Shown here: in pieces, positions 22,001 through 31,870 of the stretch | Layout of the letters: each line of letters starts with the position of its first letter | Position numbering within the stretch: position 1 is the first letter of the stretch | Origin: Malus domestica | Lineage: Eukaryota > Streptophyta > Magnoliopsida > Rosales > Rosaceae | Assembly: GCF_042453785.1 (NCBI RefSeq) | Contig: NC_091670.1 | Span: forward strand, 39,939,501-40,003,500 | Length of the DNA stretch: 64,000 bases | Direction: 5' to 3' | Made by a program: the position numbers and the translations under genes | The notes under the pieces: model-generated | Seen by the model: the letters and a program-made list of their open reading frames with translations, nothing else | Databases searched by the model: none | What the model was told of the DNA's origin: nothing

Positions 22001-24363
22001 TGAATCTGCGGAAGCATAGACATCTTGTATGTAACCGTGACCTTCGCAGTCTGAATACATTGATCTATCTCCATGAAAAAATTTTTAACAATGGAATTTT
22101 CTTCCGTGCCATGTTTAACAACCATGTGAAGCAGAAGATACTTGATGCTGTCATAAGCTTCAATGACAGCACACCGCCGATACTCATTCTTGCATATCTT
22201 CAACCAAAGCAACAGGTCATGTTCCTCTCCCATCTCTTTTGCCTGACTCAGAGCAAGCAATAGTTCATTGCAGAGGAGGCAACATGGCCAGCGAATAACC
22301 CTAATGTTCCAGCAATTAGGTGGCAGTTCCAAGAGCTCAAGTTCTCGATCACTAATGAGATCTTCCTCCCTGAAAGTTGTCATGATTTCATTCCATATCA
22401 AGGCAAACCTGGTAGCTTCAACTTGGCTGGATTCAGTTTTCTTGTAAGCTTGACCAAGTCCATAACGCAGTTTCAGTCTGTGGATGGCCTCACGGAGCTT
22501 CTTCACCGCCGTCACCTCAGGACGTAAGGACTCCTCCTCTGGCATAAGATTAAATTGCAATGCACTGGCAAAGAACTGAAATCTAAGCCTTAGCTGTTTT
22601 ATATTTCGGATCTCGCCCAAATGTGAAAACAGCCCAATTGTTGCACCAATTAAGGATTGGTAAATGGCAAACCATATTTGCAAATCCATACAGTACATCA
22701 ACACAACAGGGATCCACAAAAACACGATTGCTATTCTATTCCCGCTGCCAAAAAACAAATGTATTTTGTAATCGAAATGCTTTATGTCCAAGAGAGCCTT
22801 CGTCGGGGAAACAAGAGGCTTGATCTGCAGGAAATAACTGAAAGAGAATTTCGAACCCAAAACTGCAATCCAAAACAATGTATACTTGATATTACTGACA
22901 AGCCCCTCCCTCAGTCCACGACCCACGAAAATCCGCGTATGAAACCACCATGTAAACACATATAGTATACTAAAATCCAACTCCTCAAGGAAGTTTCTCA
23001 CCCAAGGAACTATAAATAAAACCAATGCCAACAACTCTGGGACAATGAAAACAAGTGCAGCCTCAAGAAATACTACAATCCTCCGATTGGCCTCAGCGGA
23101 CCACCTCCCATCTTCATTCCTCTGAGCCCAAATCTGCGCATAAAACACAGAAAACACAATAGTCCACGTCGCAGCAACCAGACCCTTCAGCACCATCCTC
23201 ACCCCAAGCAACACTGTCTCCTTGGACACCAAACTATACTGAGTCCCAGCATCAAGCACCGCCTGAAGAAGGCGAAGACCGCCCCAAGTAATAAACACGG
23301 TCAGCAACTGCACCTGATCATCCCTCCGATCCAACGCCTGCCACGGATACTCTGTCCCCTTCCATGCAACAATAATAGCAGCCTGTAAAAACAAAATCAA
23401 CATAACCCAGAGCTTATCAAAGCTCCTAAACAGATTCCAAAACGACCTCTGCTCCACAAACCCCGTCTTCCCAACCCTGCGATCCTTCGGAGTAGTAGCG
23501 AAAAAGTTACTATCGAACTTAATCGGCCATTGGAGCTTCTTAAAACACCTCCTAGACCAAAAATACTCGTTTATATCATCATAATTTCGCCACGCCGAGT
23601 GGGGAGCAGTGCCATTTCTGCTGCTCTCCACCTCGGTTTTAATCGTCTGGTAAATTGGCATCACCACACTCTTCAGATACCCGCAGTCCCCGGAAACCGA
23701 GGGCAGAAATGGGCGACCTGTATCCGGGTCCGTATACTCATCAAGCACTTTGTTCAGTTCCATAGCCATATGATGATAAATATAACAAACACATTCGGGT
23801 ACGAATCGAACGTTACCGGACTCACCCCAAATCAGCAGGAACAGCGCCACGTACAGCAGCTCGCGCCGAAGGTCGTCGCCGCCGCGGCGCCTGGAGAAGA
23901 TGATGCTCGACTTCCGGCCGAGGTACGAGCACCAGGAGGTGTAGTTGTAGAGCAATTTGCGGCGGAACCGCTTGAGGACGCTGGGCTCGAGCGAGTCAAC
24001 TATGTTCGGCGGCGGCTGGAGGCGCATTTGGGAGTTGGCGAGGTGGAGGACCAAATGCTCCCGCTGGTTCCGAACGTTGTCCATTTGGAACCCGAAGAAT
24101 AGTCCCAGCCAGTCCATCAGGTCGTAGGACGGCCTCCAGGGGATGAAAGGCGGCTTACGGAGGTCCCCAACGGCGCGTAGGGCTGCGGCGGCGGCGCGTA
24201 CCTCGGGATAGCGGAGGGAGGGGTGGTCTGCGAGGAGGTTGTGTATGGGGATTATGTTGTAGGCCTGTTGCATCGGCAGCAGCGGCGCGCGTATCGGTCC
24301 GCGGCCGCCGCGACCTGGCTGCGGACGCTGCCGGAGATCCATATAACTTCTTTCAGATTTCAA
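19024..24363 (-). CDS. CALS11: Callose synthase 11 (glucan synthase-like 1), intronless
   Basis: A 1779-residue plasma-membrane 1,3-beta-glucan synthase that uses UDP-glucose. Order: Vta1-like N-terminal region (NIIPIHNLLADHPSLRYPEV, from residue 36), FKS1 domain (RRELLYVALFLLIWGESGNV), a first block of membrane helices (about 320-620), a large cytosolic glucan-synthase region (RRIAFFSNSLFMNMPRAPYV, KPENQNHAIIFTRGDAIQTI, RGGISKASKVINISEDIFAG), then a second membrane block to the C terminus LQISRILSGKKSQ. Several stretches follow Arabidopsis CALS11/GSL1 rather than CALS12/PMR4: HLANSQMRLQPPPNIVDS, PHSAWRNYDDINEYFW, STVVWDTIVSLARLYDL. In Arabidopsis CALS11 and CALS12 act in pollen development. 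CALS12 (PMR4) is also the main enzyme of wound and pathogen callose. Most other callose synthase genes have dozens of introns; the CALS11/12 branch has few or none, as here. Methionine 8 (MDLRQRP, 24342) matches the Arabidopsis start better than methionine 1. No lesion was seen. Confidence 0.95.
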   Translation of the reverse strand: MKSERSYMDLRQRPQPGRGGRGPIRAPLLPMQQAYNIIPIHNLLADHPSLRYPEVRAAAAALRAVGDLRKPPFIPWRPSYDLMDWLGLFFGFQMDNVRNQREHLVLHLANSQMRLQPPPNIVDSLEPSVLKRFRRKLLYNYTSWCSYLGRKSSIIFSRRRGGDDLRRELLYVALFLLIWGESGNVRFVPECVCYIYHHMAMELNKVLDEYTDPDTGRPFLPSVSGDCGYLKSVVMPIYQTIKTEVESSRNGTAPHSAWRNYDDINEYFWSRRCFKKLQWPIKFDSNFFATTPKDRRVGKTGFVEQRSFWNLFRSFDKLWVMLILFLQAAIIVAWKGTEYPWQALDRRDDQVQLLTVFITWGGLRLLQAVLDAGTQYSLVSKETVLLGVRMVLKGLVAATWTIVFSVFYAQIWAQRNEDGRWSAEANRRIVVFLEAALVFIVPELLALVLFIVPWVRNFLEELDFSILYVFTWWFHTRIFVGRGLREGLVSNIKYTLFWIAVLGSKFSFSYFLQIKPLVSPTKALLDIKHFDYKIHLFFGSGNRIAIVFLWIPVVLMYCMDLQIWFAIYQSLIGATIGLFSHLGEIRNIKQLRLRFQFFASALQFNLMPEEESLRPEVTAVKKLREAIHRLKLRYGLGQAYKKTESSQVEATRFALIWNEIMTTFREEDLISDRELELLELPPNCWNIRVIRWPCCLLCNELLLALSQAKEMGEEHDLLLWLKICKNEYRRCAVIEAYDSIKYLLLHMVVKHGTEENSIVKNFFMEIDQCIQTAKVTVTYKMSMLPQIHAKLISLIELLMQQKKDVSKVVDVLQALYELSVREFPRVKKTMDTLRMEGLAPRRSAADADFLFEKAVNFPDDEDAVFFRHLRRLHTILTSRDSMHNVPMNLEARRRIAFFSNSLFMNMPRAPYVEKMMAFSVLTPYYDEEVLYGKEALRSENEDGISTLFYLQKIYADEWTNFMERMHRQGMENDDEIFQTKARDLRVWASFRGQTLSRTVRGMMYYYRALKMLAFLDTASEMDIRDDGSQQVGSHVLRSQSSGLDGIQSGMTHSSRKLGRTSSSVSYLFKGNEHGIAMLKFTYVVACQVYGQHKAKGDYRAEEILYLMKDNEALRVAYVDEVHLGRDEVEYYSVLVKYDQETQREVEIYRIRLPGPLKLGEGKPENQNHAIIFTRGDAIQTIDMNQDNYFEEALKMRNLLEEFKHFYGIRKPTILGVRENIFTGSVSSLAWFMSAQEMSFVTLNQRVLANPLKVRMHYGHPDVFDRFWFLPRGGISKASKVINISEDIFAGFNCTLRGGNVTHHEYIQVGKGRDVGLNQISMFEAKVASGNGEQVLSRDVYRLGHRLDFFRMLSFFYSTVGFYFNTMMVILTVYSFLWGRLFLSLSGIEKKTSTNKSLGVILNQQFIIQLGLFTALPMIVENSLEQGFLRAVWDFLTMQLQLASAFYTFSMGTRTHFFGRTILHGGAKYRATGRGFVVEHKSFAENYRLYSRSHFVKAIELGIILIVYAAHSSVADTFVYIAMSISSWCLVLSWIMAPFVFNPSGFDWLKTVYDFDDFINWLWYSGGVFTKAEQSWETWWYEEQDHLRTTGLWGKLLEIILDLRFFFFQYGVVYQLKITNENTSIAVYLLSWIYMVVAVGIYIVLAYAQDKYAAKDHIYYRLVQLTVIIALVLVAVLLIEFTKISFLDFISSLLAFIPTGYGIILIAQVLRPFLQSTVVWDTIVSLARLYDLIFGVIVMAPVALLSWLPGFQSMQTRILFNEAFSRGLQISRILSGKKSQ

Positions 24364-25302
24364 GGCGTTTGGATTTTCGGTTTCGGTTTCATTTGTTGCT
24401 TGTGGAAGTGAGATGAAGAGACTGGGAAGCTGCTGGGTTTTTAGAGGGGTGCTGCTGGGTGTACAGATGGGTTGCTGGGTTTTTTTAGGGTTTTTAAGTA
24501 ACGTACACGCAGGCTGTCGCTATTCGCTGCGGATGTTTTGATTTGATTTGATTTGATTTAATCGGAAGGGGGTTGATGGTGTGACGTGAAGACACGCGCC
24601 AGAAGGCGAGTTGTGAGGACGATGGTAATATCGGCGAAAGTGGGGGGATTGTGGGTCCGAAGTCAGCCAACCGTGCCGGGTGGGACCCGCCACTGAATAT
24701 CTCCATTATCAGATATATCCGATTCGTCTCGAAAACCGAGGGATACACGCAACAACCCCAGCAGCTGCCCACGTTCAGTGTTCTTTGAAACGATGCCGTA
24801 TGGTGATTTTGAAGTTTTCTACTTTTTAGCATATAGGACGAATCCAACGGTTATATGTCACACATGCAATGGAAAAAAATAAAAAAGTAATTTTTCTTTA
24901 ATAATATTTTTTATTTTTCTTTAAAAATAAGAACAACTGACTGCAAACTACGATTATCTACCTTTTTCAGGGATCGAGAAGACTCGTAAAGACAAACCTT
25001 CCTCTAATTTTTCCTTTGATAATATATTTTGAAGAACAAGAGATTTATGTAAAAGTACATGTATATTCTTCCTAACATTAAACATAAAGAAAACTTTTTT
25101 TATTAAAAAAAAATAAGAAAAGTAAATATGGTGGCAGGGGGATTTTTTGGAATGTTAGAAGTGGTTATATGCTAAATATAGTACGCATGGAGAGGCTAGT
25201 GATTTGATGCGATGGGTGGTTGATGGCTTGTGAAGGATATGAAAATGTCGTAACAGCTTGGTTTTTTAGAAGGTTGACATCGAACCCCTTGTCGCCATAC
25301 AA
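24364..25302. other. Upstream region of CALS11 and AT-rich spacer
   Basis: The first 200-300 bases should hold the CALS11 promoter and 5' UTR (minus strand). A TTTGATTTGA repeat lies near 24538-24560. About 24880-25190 is AT-rich with no exon. Confidence 0.45.
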
Positions 25303-25899
25303 TTGCTTAAACAACAATGGGATGAGTGGATGATATGTGATGAAGCACACGTGAAGCCTTCTTCCCGTGGGCAGCAAGTGAGAAGACCGGACCCTCATGG
25401 GTGGATCAAGCCACCTTTTGGAACTCTTAAAATTAATTGTGATGGTGCTTGGTGTAGTCGGACGGGTATAGGTGGTGTTGGGTGGGTGGCAAGAGATTTT
25501 GTGGGCATTTTCAATGGTGCTGGTGGTATTGGCAATATCCCTTGTGTCTCGAGTATTATGGCGGAAGCGGAAGCAATGCGCGTGGCTTTGGTGGCTTGTG
25601 TGGAGAGAGGCTTTACCTCTATACAATTGGATACTGACTCTCTGGTTCTTGTTGATATGATTCATGGCCGTATACAACCAGAGGTGGTCTTGGATGGTAT
25701 CTAGTGGGATATAAGTATATTGAAGCAACAATTTGATGCTATTGAGTTTTCCTATACTCCTCATGCCTGTAATAAGGCTGCGCATATGATGGCATCTTAT
25801 GTCATGCGTATGGGGGATAGTCATTCTTGGGATGGTTTAGAACCAGAGTGGTTGTTTAATACTTTGACTTCTGATGTAAACATTTCGATTCGTATTTAA
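25303..25899 (+). mobile_element. RNase H domain of a LINE-derived sequence, one in-frame stop
   Basis: The reading matches the RVT_3/RNase H-like domain that ends many plant L1 LINEs and their domesticated offshoots. KPPFGTLKINCDGAWCSRTG carries the first Asp, GGVGWVARDFVGIF follows, MAEAEAMRVALVACVERG carries the Glu, QLDTDSLVLVDMIHG carries the next Asp, and FSYTPHACNKAAHMMASYVM carries the conserved Asn/Ala-His end. A TAG at 25702-25704 interrupts the frame, which resumes unchanged for another 64 codons to TAA at 25897. No reverse transcriptase is found upstream, so it is a 5'-truncated insertion or the last exon of a lost gene. It is probably not functional because of the stop. Confidence 0.8.
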
Positions 25900-26701
25900 T
25901 TTTAATCAAACCTTTGACAAACAAAAAAAATGAAAGATTTTGTCATAAATGATCGTTGAAATTGACGTAAATCATTATTTTTATCTTTTATGATAATATC
26001 TTAAAAAGAAAGATGAAAATTCATAAGTTTTTTTTTTATATCCAATCGAAAGAGTTGTTTTTGAATGATGAAAACGTCCCTACAAACGTTGTATCTTTTA
26101 GGCCCACCTTTCGTTCTTAAAAGACACTTTATGATATTAGAGCATCTCAAATATTCAAGTTGAACTTTTACTCTAAGAAATTATACTAATTAAAGTTGGA
26201 CTTTAAACAGTCCCTATTATTACAGTATTATGATTTTTTTTTACTTGTAAATAAATTCGATACTAGTTTATTATGTTGTCTCATCACATGTCATTTTTTA
26301 ACGATGAGATATATACATTAAAGAGTGATGGGAGAACAACTGATATTAAACCTATCATGCACAAAATTCAAATCAATACCGATAAATACATACAAATATT
26401 ACAAAACCGTAAATTGACTATAATCAGAAGTTGGACTTGAAATTTAGTAGTAACTTCTTTTCTCATTAAATGAAGATTGTATAATAATTCATTAAAAATA
26501 ACAATCAATGACTTTTCAAGTCTTGAAACCTATAATTTGATGTTACGTTGAGAAAAAGGTCGGGTTTTCTTTTTCTCTTTTCTTATTCTCCTTTTTTATG
26601 CTGACATTTACAGCTGAAGCACAAAAACGTGGGTATGCACCATCCTTTTGTTCTGCCGTGTCTTTACCGGATATGCGTCATGTGGTGCTCTTAATTTTTT
26701 A

Positions 26702-26925
26702 AATGCTCGTTTAGATATATTTTTAAAATAATTGAAAGTGTTTTTGATAAAAATATTTTTAATATCAATTTTAAATAAAATTGCAAGTAAATCATGAAGA
26801 AAAAAAAATACTAAAAATACTTTCTGAAAAAAGCACTTAACTACATAAACACTTCAAATATTTTTAGAATCTAAAAATATTTTTTCTAAAAACATCTTGA
26901 ACCATTTTTAAAAGATATACAAACA
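26702..26925. mobile_element. Probable hAT-like MITE, diverged
   Basis: GCTCGTTTAGATATATTTTT at the left loosely mirrors the sequence ending ATACAAACAAG at the right, and the core repeats AAAAATATTTTTA. It resembles the clearer copy at 53.9 kb. The ends are too worn to prove. Confidence 0.4.
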
Positions 26926-27054
26926 AGTCATATATTATTCTCTGACTCGTGGGTAAAGTTTTAAAGGCAGAGAATCTCTTACACCATTTTATTATAATAT
27001 TAACTAATTTTATTTATTTGTCTAAAAATCATATACTTGTGTGCGTATACGCAC

Positions 27055-27310
27055 TGCTCACAAAGGTAGCGTCATCGAAAGGGGTCGGATCAAAATTAAT
27101 TTTGATACGTTATCGTCGTTGTTTATGTAAAGATGCGATTATAAGGTAAAGACTTTGAGCAAAAAAAAGATAGAAAAAGATTTTGGAAGGCTTAGAAAGA
27201 GGTTTTACGAAAAGATATGAAGTATTTAGAGATGATGAGAGACATGATGTAAAAATGAGTACAGTGATATTTTAAGATTCATACAATTGATCTCACTTAG
27301 TAAACTAAGG
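27055..27310 (+). mobile_element. 3' end of an RTE-type LINE, decayed
   Basis: GATGCGATTATAAGG...AGAAAAAGATTTTGGAAGGC, then ATGAAGTATTTAGAGATGATG and ATACAATTGATCTCACTTAG, follow the C-terminal coding end and tail common to plant RTE LINEs (RPRKTW..., MEYLELTE..., ADPT). Several frame breaks are present. A better copy is at 46.6 kb. Confidence 0.6.
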
Positions 27311-27644
27311 ATTGATAATTCTCGTTGTTGTCATTTTCAAAGTAAATCAAATATGAAAATCTTTCATAATTAAATATCACTAAAGTTTGAAATTACACGT
27401 GACATATATGCATGACACTAAACTACTGGAACTGAAATTAATATTTTATGAAGACCAAAGTATTAAACCCCGATTCCTAAACGTATTAGCCAATAAAACT
27501 AATGGTTTTATAAGACGTGAAGTTATGAATTTGTAACATTCCAAGTTCCAACGGCTACATCACATTATTTATTGAATTTATTTCTGTACTAATGAATATC
27601 AGTTCTGTAACCCCACTAAACATGTGCCATGAATTTAATAGGAT

Positions 27645-27857
27645 AAGGATTGTCTGCCCTCCACTTCCGGTGCCTTCTCTGTGTCCTCATGTTTTGTGTG
27701 GTCACGGTTAAGCCACGTCAACATTTTATATTGTTTTTTTTATAGATATAATAAGACAAAAATAAATAGTAATATAAAATGTTGATGTAGCTTAATCGTG
27801 ACCACACAAACAGGAGGGCACGGGGAGGACACCGGAAGTGGAGGGCAGACAATCCTT
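27645..27857. mobile_element. Hairpin MITE, GATTGTCTGCC family, copy 2
   Basis: Perfect TIRs AAGGATTGTCTGCCCT and AGGGCAGACAATCCTT, with internal arms TGTGTGGTCACGGTTAAGCC and TAGCTTAATCGTGACCACAC. It is the best-preserved of the three copies. Confidence 0.9.
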
Positions 27858-27929
27858 GTCCAATTTAATAACATAGGAATTTCATAAACCCATAAGACAT
27901 TATCATGCGGATATACTTATGATTGTTTC

Positions 27930-28070
27930 TGTTTTTTTAAAGGGACTTTTATAAGAGCTAGGAAGATCAGCAACTAGTCATCATTGTGTGATTCATCAGC
28001 GACAAGAATCGAACCAAGAACGTGTCATATATTCATCGCAAACCACACTAAATTTTAATTTCTTTTTGTA
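27930..28070 (-). mobile_element. tRNA-derived SINE fragment
   Basis: TGTGTGATTCATC...CAAGAATCGAAC...ACGTGTCATAT parallels the complete SINE at 52.2 kb (CGTGTGATTCACC...CAAGAATCGAACGCATGACA). The complement carries a B-box-like GTTCGATTC. A T run (minus-strand poly-A) lies at 27931. Confidence 0.6.
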
Positions 28071-28850
28071 TAAATGAGGGCTTGTTTGAAAGCGTTTCAA
28101 TACGACTGAAAACAACTTTTGGTGAAAATGTTTTTGAAATCAATATTTAGTAAAAATCTAAGTATATCCTGAAAATTCACTTTAATCTTCCTGCAAGAAG
28201 CACATATCTAGTTGAGGATTCGAGTTTGAGACGTATTCTAACGTTTAAAAGAAATACATCACCAGACAAACAGTAGTTGGTAACTCAAAAATGTTGGGTG
28301 TCCAACCAGAATGCAACTAGGCGGACTATGAAGCATAGGAAAGACCCAAAGCCCACCTTCATGGACCACTAGACCAGTGGCATATTTCTGCATCATTAGA
28401 GTTCTCATTTCCAACATTCACCACATTTTCATGCACAAAGTTTGACTCATAACATATTTTGAGATCAAAAATGGTACAATAGAGATACAGAAACAGTTTA
28501 TCTATATCATTTTCGCTTCATTTTTCATCGAACCTCGAGATTTTGAGCTCGACTAATGCTTCGCGACATCGCTGATCTGGTTCTTCGATTCAGCATTTCA
28601 GCTTTGGTCCGATGCACCATACTCGGTGGCCCATAAGAAGCAATTGGTAATAGCCTTTCCATAGATTGACCAGAAAGTCATAACATTGCATTTGATCCTG
28701 GTTACCGGTGATCTGCCAGTTGTCTCTGCTTGCAATCCAAGCAATGTGATAGAACCCTATTTCGAATCATGTCTTTGTTGTAGAGGACAGCTTAAATCCT
28801 CCTAATGCTAACTAGACGATTAGTTGGAGCCTCGGAGGTGATCTCATTCA

Positions 28851-30626
28851 TCACCAGTAATCCATACACGAACAGGAGCCATCTTTGAAGTGGTGAAACC
28901 GAAGCTTATCCCGAACAATAATTTCTCGTTTGGTAACTATAGAAATAAACTTAATTGCCTCATGGCAGTCCTCGCACATTCGAAGATTCTTTACAATCCG
29001 AATGGACACACCATCCTTGGTTTTCAACAGCCCAAATGTGATTGCAAGCTTCTCACTATGATATCTAAGGGCATATTCCCTCTCTTCTTCTTCCACTTCA
29101 TGCATCACTGACTCAGGCGCCGGTGCATACCCTGCTTCCCTGCACCGGGACATTAGTTCATCTAAATGCTGATAAACTTCACTAGTTTCAGGGTGGGACT
29201 TGTCTCCCATGCTAAACAGGTAGGTTCTGTGATTCAAGTCAATCGTGCTATAGCCAACTCGCTTTCTCAAGCTTCTTCCCATCATCATGTTTCTAATCAT
29301 TTCCACCCGATCCATCCGGCCTGCCAGTGCATATATATTCGAAAGCATTACATAATGGCCAGGATTTTCAGGCTCAACCTCCAACAGATGTTCAGCAACT
29401 ATTACTCCAAGATCGAAATTCTTGTGCATCTTGCAAGCCCCAAGCATGGCAGTCCAAACAGCCGGGGCTGCCTCCTCAGCACCAAGCTCTTTAATCAACT
29501 GATATGCTTCATTGAGAAGCCCGGCACGCCCGAGCATATCAACTAGGCAAACATGATGCTCCACACTTGGCACTAAGCCGTAATCTTGCCTCATGCTTGC
29601 AAAAGCCTCCCGGCCTTCTGGAACTAGCCCTGCATGAGCACAAGCCGCCAAGACTGCCACAAAAGTGATGGTGTTAGGAACAGGACCGCGAGCTTTCATT
29701 TCACGGAAGAGCTCCACAGCTTGAGTACCATAACCATTCGTTGCATACCCAGAAATCATAGCCGTCCAAGCAATCACATTCCGTTCCTTCATCGAATCAA
29801 AAACTTCTCTTGCTTTGCTCACATTCCCACACCTAGCATACATGTTAATCAGTGAAGAGCCTAGAGCCACATTCACATGAAGGCCACTGTTAATAACATC
29901 ACGATGCACCGAACAGCCTAAGCCAAGAGCTCCCAACTGAGAACAAGCCGCCAATACGCTCACGAAAGTCGTCGAATCAGGTTCAACACCCAATTCCCGC
30001 ATTTGATCAAACACCACAATCGCTTCTTTCGATAACCCGTTTTGCTCATAACCCGAAATCATCGAATTCCAAGCCACAACATTTCTGTCCGGCATTTTAT
30101 CAAACATCTTCCAGGCGGCACCCAAATCTCCAGACTTGGAATACAAGCTAACGAGAGCGGCTTGAACAAACGAATCCGCGCCGTACCCACATACCAAAGC
30201 ATGCGAATGAACGCCTCTTCCGAGTCTCAGATCAGAAAGATCGGCACACGATTTAATCACCGACGTAAAAGTGTAGCTCGACGGCGGAATGCAGAAGGCG
30301 AGCATGCTGTGGTAGAAGAAAACGGTGTATTGCGGGAAGCCGAACTTCGAAGAGGCTTTGATGAGGGAGTTGAAGAGGAAGGCGTCCGGGATCGGAACAG
30401 AGAGGAAGAGGCGGTGAGTGTAGAAAATCGAACCGGCTTCGCAGGCCAGAGTGAGGAGCTTGGTGAGGAGGGCGCGGCTGCGGTGCGAACCGGACACGAC
30501 GAGGTGGGCGTGGACTTGTTGCAGCGGTTTGATCCGCGGACCGGCTCGGAGAAGAGCGAGGTAGGCCGGAGACTTCGGGGCTGAACCGGCGACTCCGAGA
30601 TCGTGCCGGAGCTGTTTGGCTTCCAT
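28851..30626 (-). CDS. PPR protein, PLS class with E and DYW domains (At2g33760-like)
   Basis: An intronless 591-residue pentatricopeptide repeat protein for an organelle (mitochondria or plastid), probably in C-to-U RNA editing. Repeats of about 31-36 residues run from about residue 35 to 430: PDAFLFNSLIKASSKFGFPQ, NVVAWNSMISGYEQNGLSKE, NVIAWTAMISGYATNGYGTQ, NTITFVAVLAACAHAGLVPE. The E/E+ part (PAVWTAMLGACKMHKNFDLG) follows. The DYW deaminase domain has YHSEKLAITFGLL (HxE zinc/catalytic motif), CEDCH (CxxC) and the exact C terminus CSCMDYW. The opening LLRAGPRIKPLQQVHAHLVV and the whole order match Arabidopsis At2g33760. The start gives a leader rich in Lys/Arg/Ala, suited to organelle import. 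All catalytic residues are present and the frame is open. Confidence 0.95.
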   Translation of the reverse strand: MEAKQLRHDLGVAGSAPKSPAYLALLRAGPRIKPLQQVHAHLVVSGSHRSRALLTKLLTLACEAGSIFYTHRLFLSVPIPDAFLFNSLIKASSKFGFPQYTVFFYHSMLAFCIPPSSYTFTSVIKSCADLSDLRLGRGVHSHALVCGYGADSFVQAALVSLYSKSGDLGAAWKMFDKMPDRNVVAWNSMISGYEQNGLSKEAIVVFDQMRELGVEPDSTTFVSVLAACSQLGALGLGCSVHRDVINSGLHVNVALGSSLINMYARCGNVSKAREVFDSMKERNVIAWTAMISGYATNGYGTQAVELFREMKARGPVPNTITFVAVLAACAHAGLVPEGREAFASMRQDYGLVPSVEHHVCLVDMLGRAGLLNEAYQLIKELGAEEAAPAVWTAMLGACKMHKNFDLGVIVAEHLLEVEPENPGHYVMLSNIYALAGRMDRVEMIRNMMMGRSLRKRVGYSTIDLNHRTYLFSMGDKSHPETSEVYQHLDELMSRCREAGYAPAPESVMHEVEEEEREYALRYHSEKLAITFGLLKTKDGVSIRIVKNLRMCEDCHEAIKFISIVTKREIIVRDKLRFHHFKDGSCSCMDYW

Positions 30627-30806
30627 GAAAAAGAAGGGAATTGTATGTGTTGTTCCAAACGCAGCGTTTTAAGTTTTAACACGCATTACAAATTAATTTG
30701 CAGTTCGCGCGAGCAAACTCTAGTGCAAAGCGCAGCGTTTTAACATCCATGAGGGGTTTCCTTTTCCTCCTCGTCACCCGGTCTCTGACAGCAGTAGCCG
30801 TTCATG

Positions 30807-30999
30807 GAAAGAGATTATCGATCTCTTCCATCAAAATCACCGGATCAAATAATCAGACCTTTCAAATTTCATTCAACGATAAAAACATTATCACAGTTTT
30901 TAAGGAGTCAAAACAGGTGGATCATTTGATGAAATTTGAAAGATCCAAATCACTTGATTCGGTGGTCTTGGTGAAAGAGATTAGGAAATGATCTCTTTC
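30807..30999. mobile_element. MITE with GAAAGAGAT ends
   Basis: GAAAGAGATTATCGATCTCT at the left opposes GATTAGGAAATGATCTCTTT at the right, and ACCTTTCAAATTTCAT inside opposes ATGAAATTTGAAAGAT. It belongs with the element at 60.1 kb. It lies about 180 bases upstream of the PPR start. Confidence 0.75.
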
Positions 31000-31542
31000 T
31001 GCCGTTCATGACTAGGCCAGGGACTGCTCGTGTACGAATGTCGGACCAACATTGCATAGTCTGTCTATGGTCCGACTGACTGTCTCACAAAAATATGCGA
31101 TTTTCGGTGTTTGTGTATGCTGCTTTTATACTGCTGCCATACAAAAAACTAAAGCCTTGGTTCAAGGCTTGAAGAGGTTTTAAGTGGCTATGTTTCGAAA
31201 GTAAGGTAAAAATGATTAAAAAGTAGATGTGGATTAGACCAGTTAGATAGAGCATCGTGTTTGCTGCTTACAGAATTTAAAATATCTTATTTATAAATTA
31301 GAGTAGTTTATCACATCGTCTCATCAAAAACTATTTTCATTGTCCCTTGCAGAGGACTTAGGAAAGAGCAAACCTTGCAACAACGTTGGACCAAGTCTAG
31401 CCGTCAAAGGCTCAAAGCATGGTTCATGTTGTTCTTTATTAACTTTCCCATTGCCAAAATGAAGTGTTTCTCGATAATATTAACAGCTATCAGGAGGCTA
31501 TCCTAGATAAGTAGATGAAGCAATCAACTGAAGATATCTAAG

Positions 31543-31870
31543 GGCTGGTTTGGTATTACTGTGCTTTGAAAAAAAAGCTGCTTTTGCTGTACTGTGAAAT
31601 AAAACAGCAAAGTGTTTGGTAAACTTTTTTGTAAAAGTGCTTTTGAAAATAAAAAACAGTATTATAGTGTTTGGTAAACTTTTATGTAAAACAAATGTGA
31701 AAAAAAACCGGTTTTTCAAAGCTGGGTTTTGCAGCTTCTTGTTTTTGGCTTTTTTTTCACCAAAAACTGTGAAAAAAGGCTGAAGGTGAATGTTTACCAA
31801 ACACAAAAACAGCTCTCAGCTTTTTTTTATACCAGTTTTTTTTCAAAATCACCTCAGTACCAAACCAGGT
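31543..31870. mobile_element. hAT-like MITE with CTGGTTTGGTA termini
   Basis: GGCTGGTTTGGTATTACTGT at the left is mirrored by the complement of CAGTACCAAACCAGGT at the right. Subterminal AGTGTTTGGTAAACTTTT occurs twice inside. The length is about 330 bases and it has no coding capacity. The 8-bp duplication expected for hAT elements is not clear. Confidence 0.75.

Larger units (their letters stand above)
25900..28850. other. Gene-free region with old transposon scraps
   Basis: No host exon is recognised. It contains an hAT-like MITE relic, an RTE LINE 3' end, a hairpin MITE and a SINE fragment (annotated separately). The last 400 bases are probably the 3' UTR/flank of the PPR gene. Confidence 0.5.

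Noticed and set aside
23530-24102. 190-residue plus-strand frame
   Set aside because: It is antisense to the GC-rich start of the callose synthase gene and has no domain.
25165-25824. 219-residue minus-strand frame
   Set aside because: It is antisense to the RNase H reading, which has clear family motifs on the plus strand.
30042-30584. 180-residue plus-strand frame
   Set aside because: It is antisense to the PPR gene.
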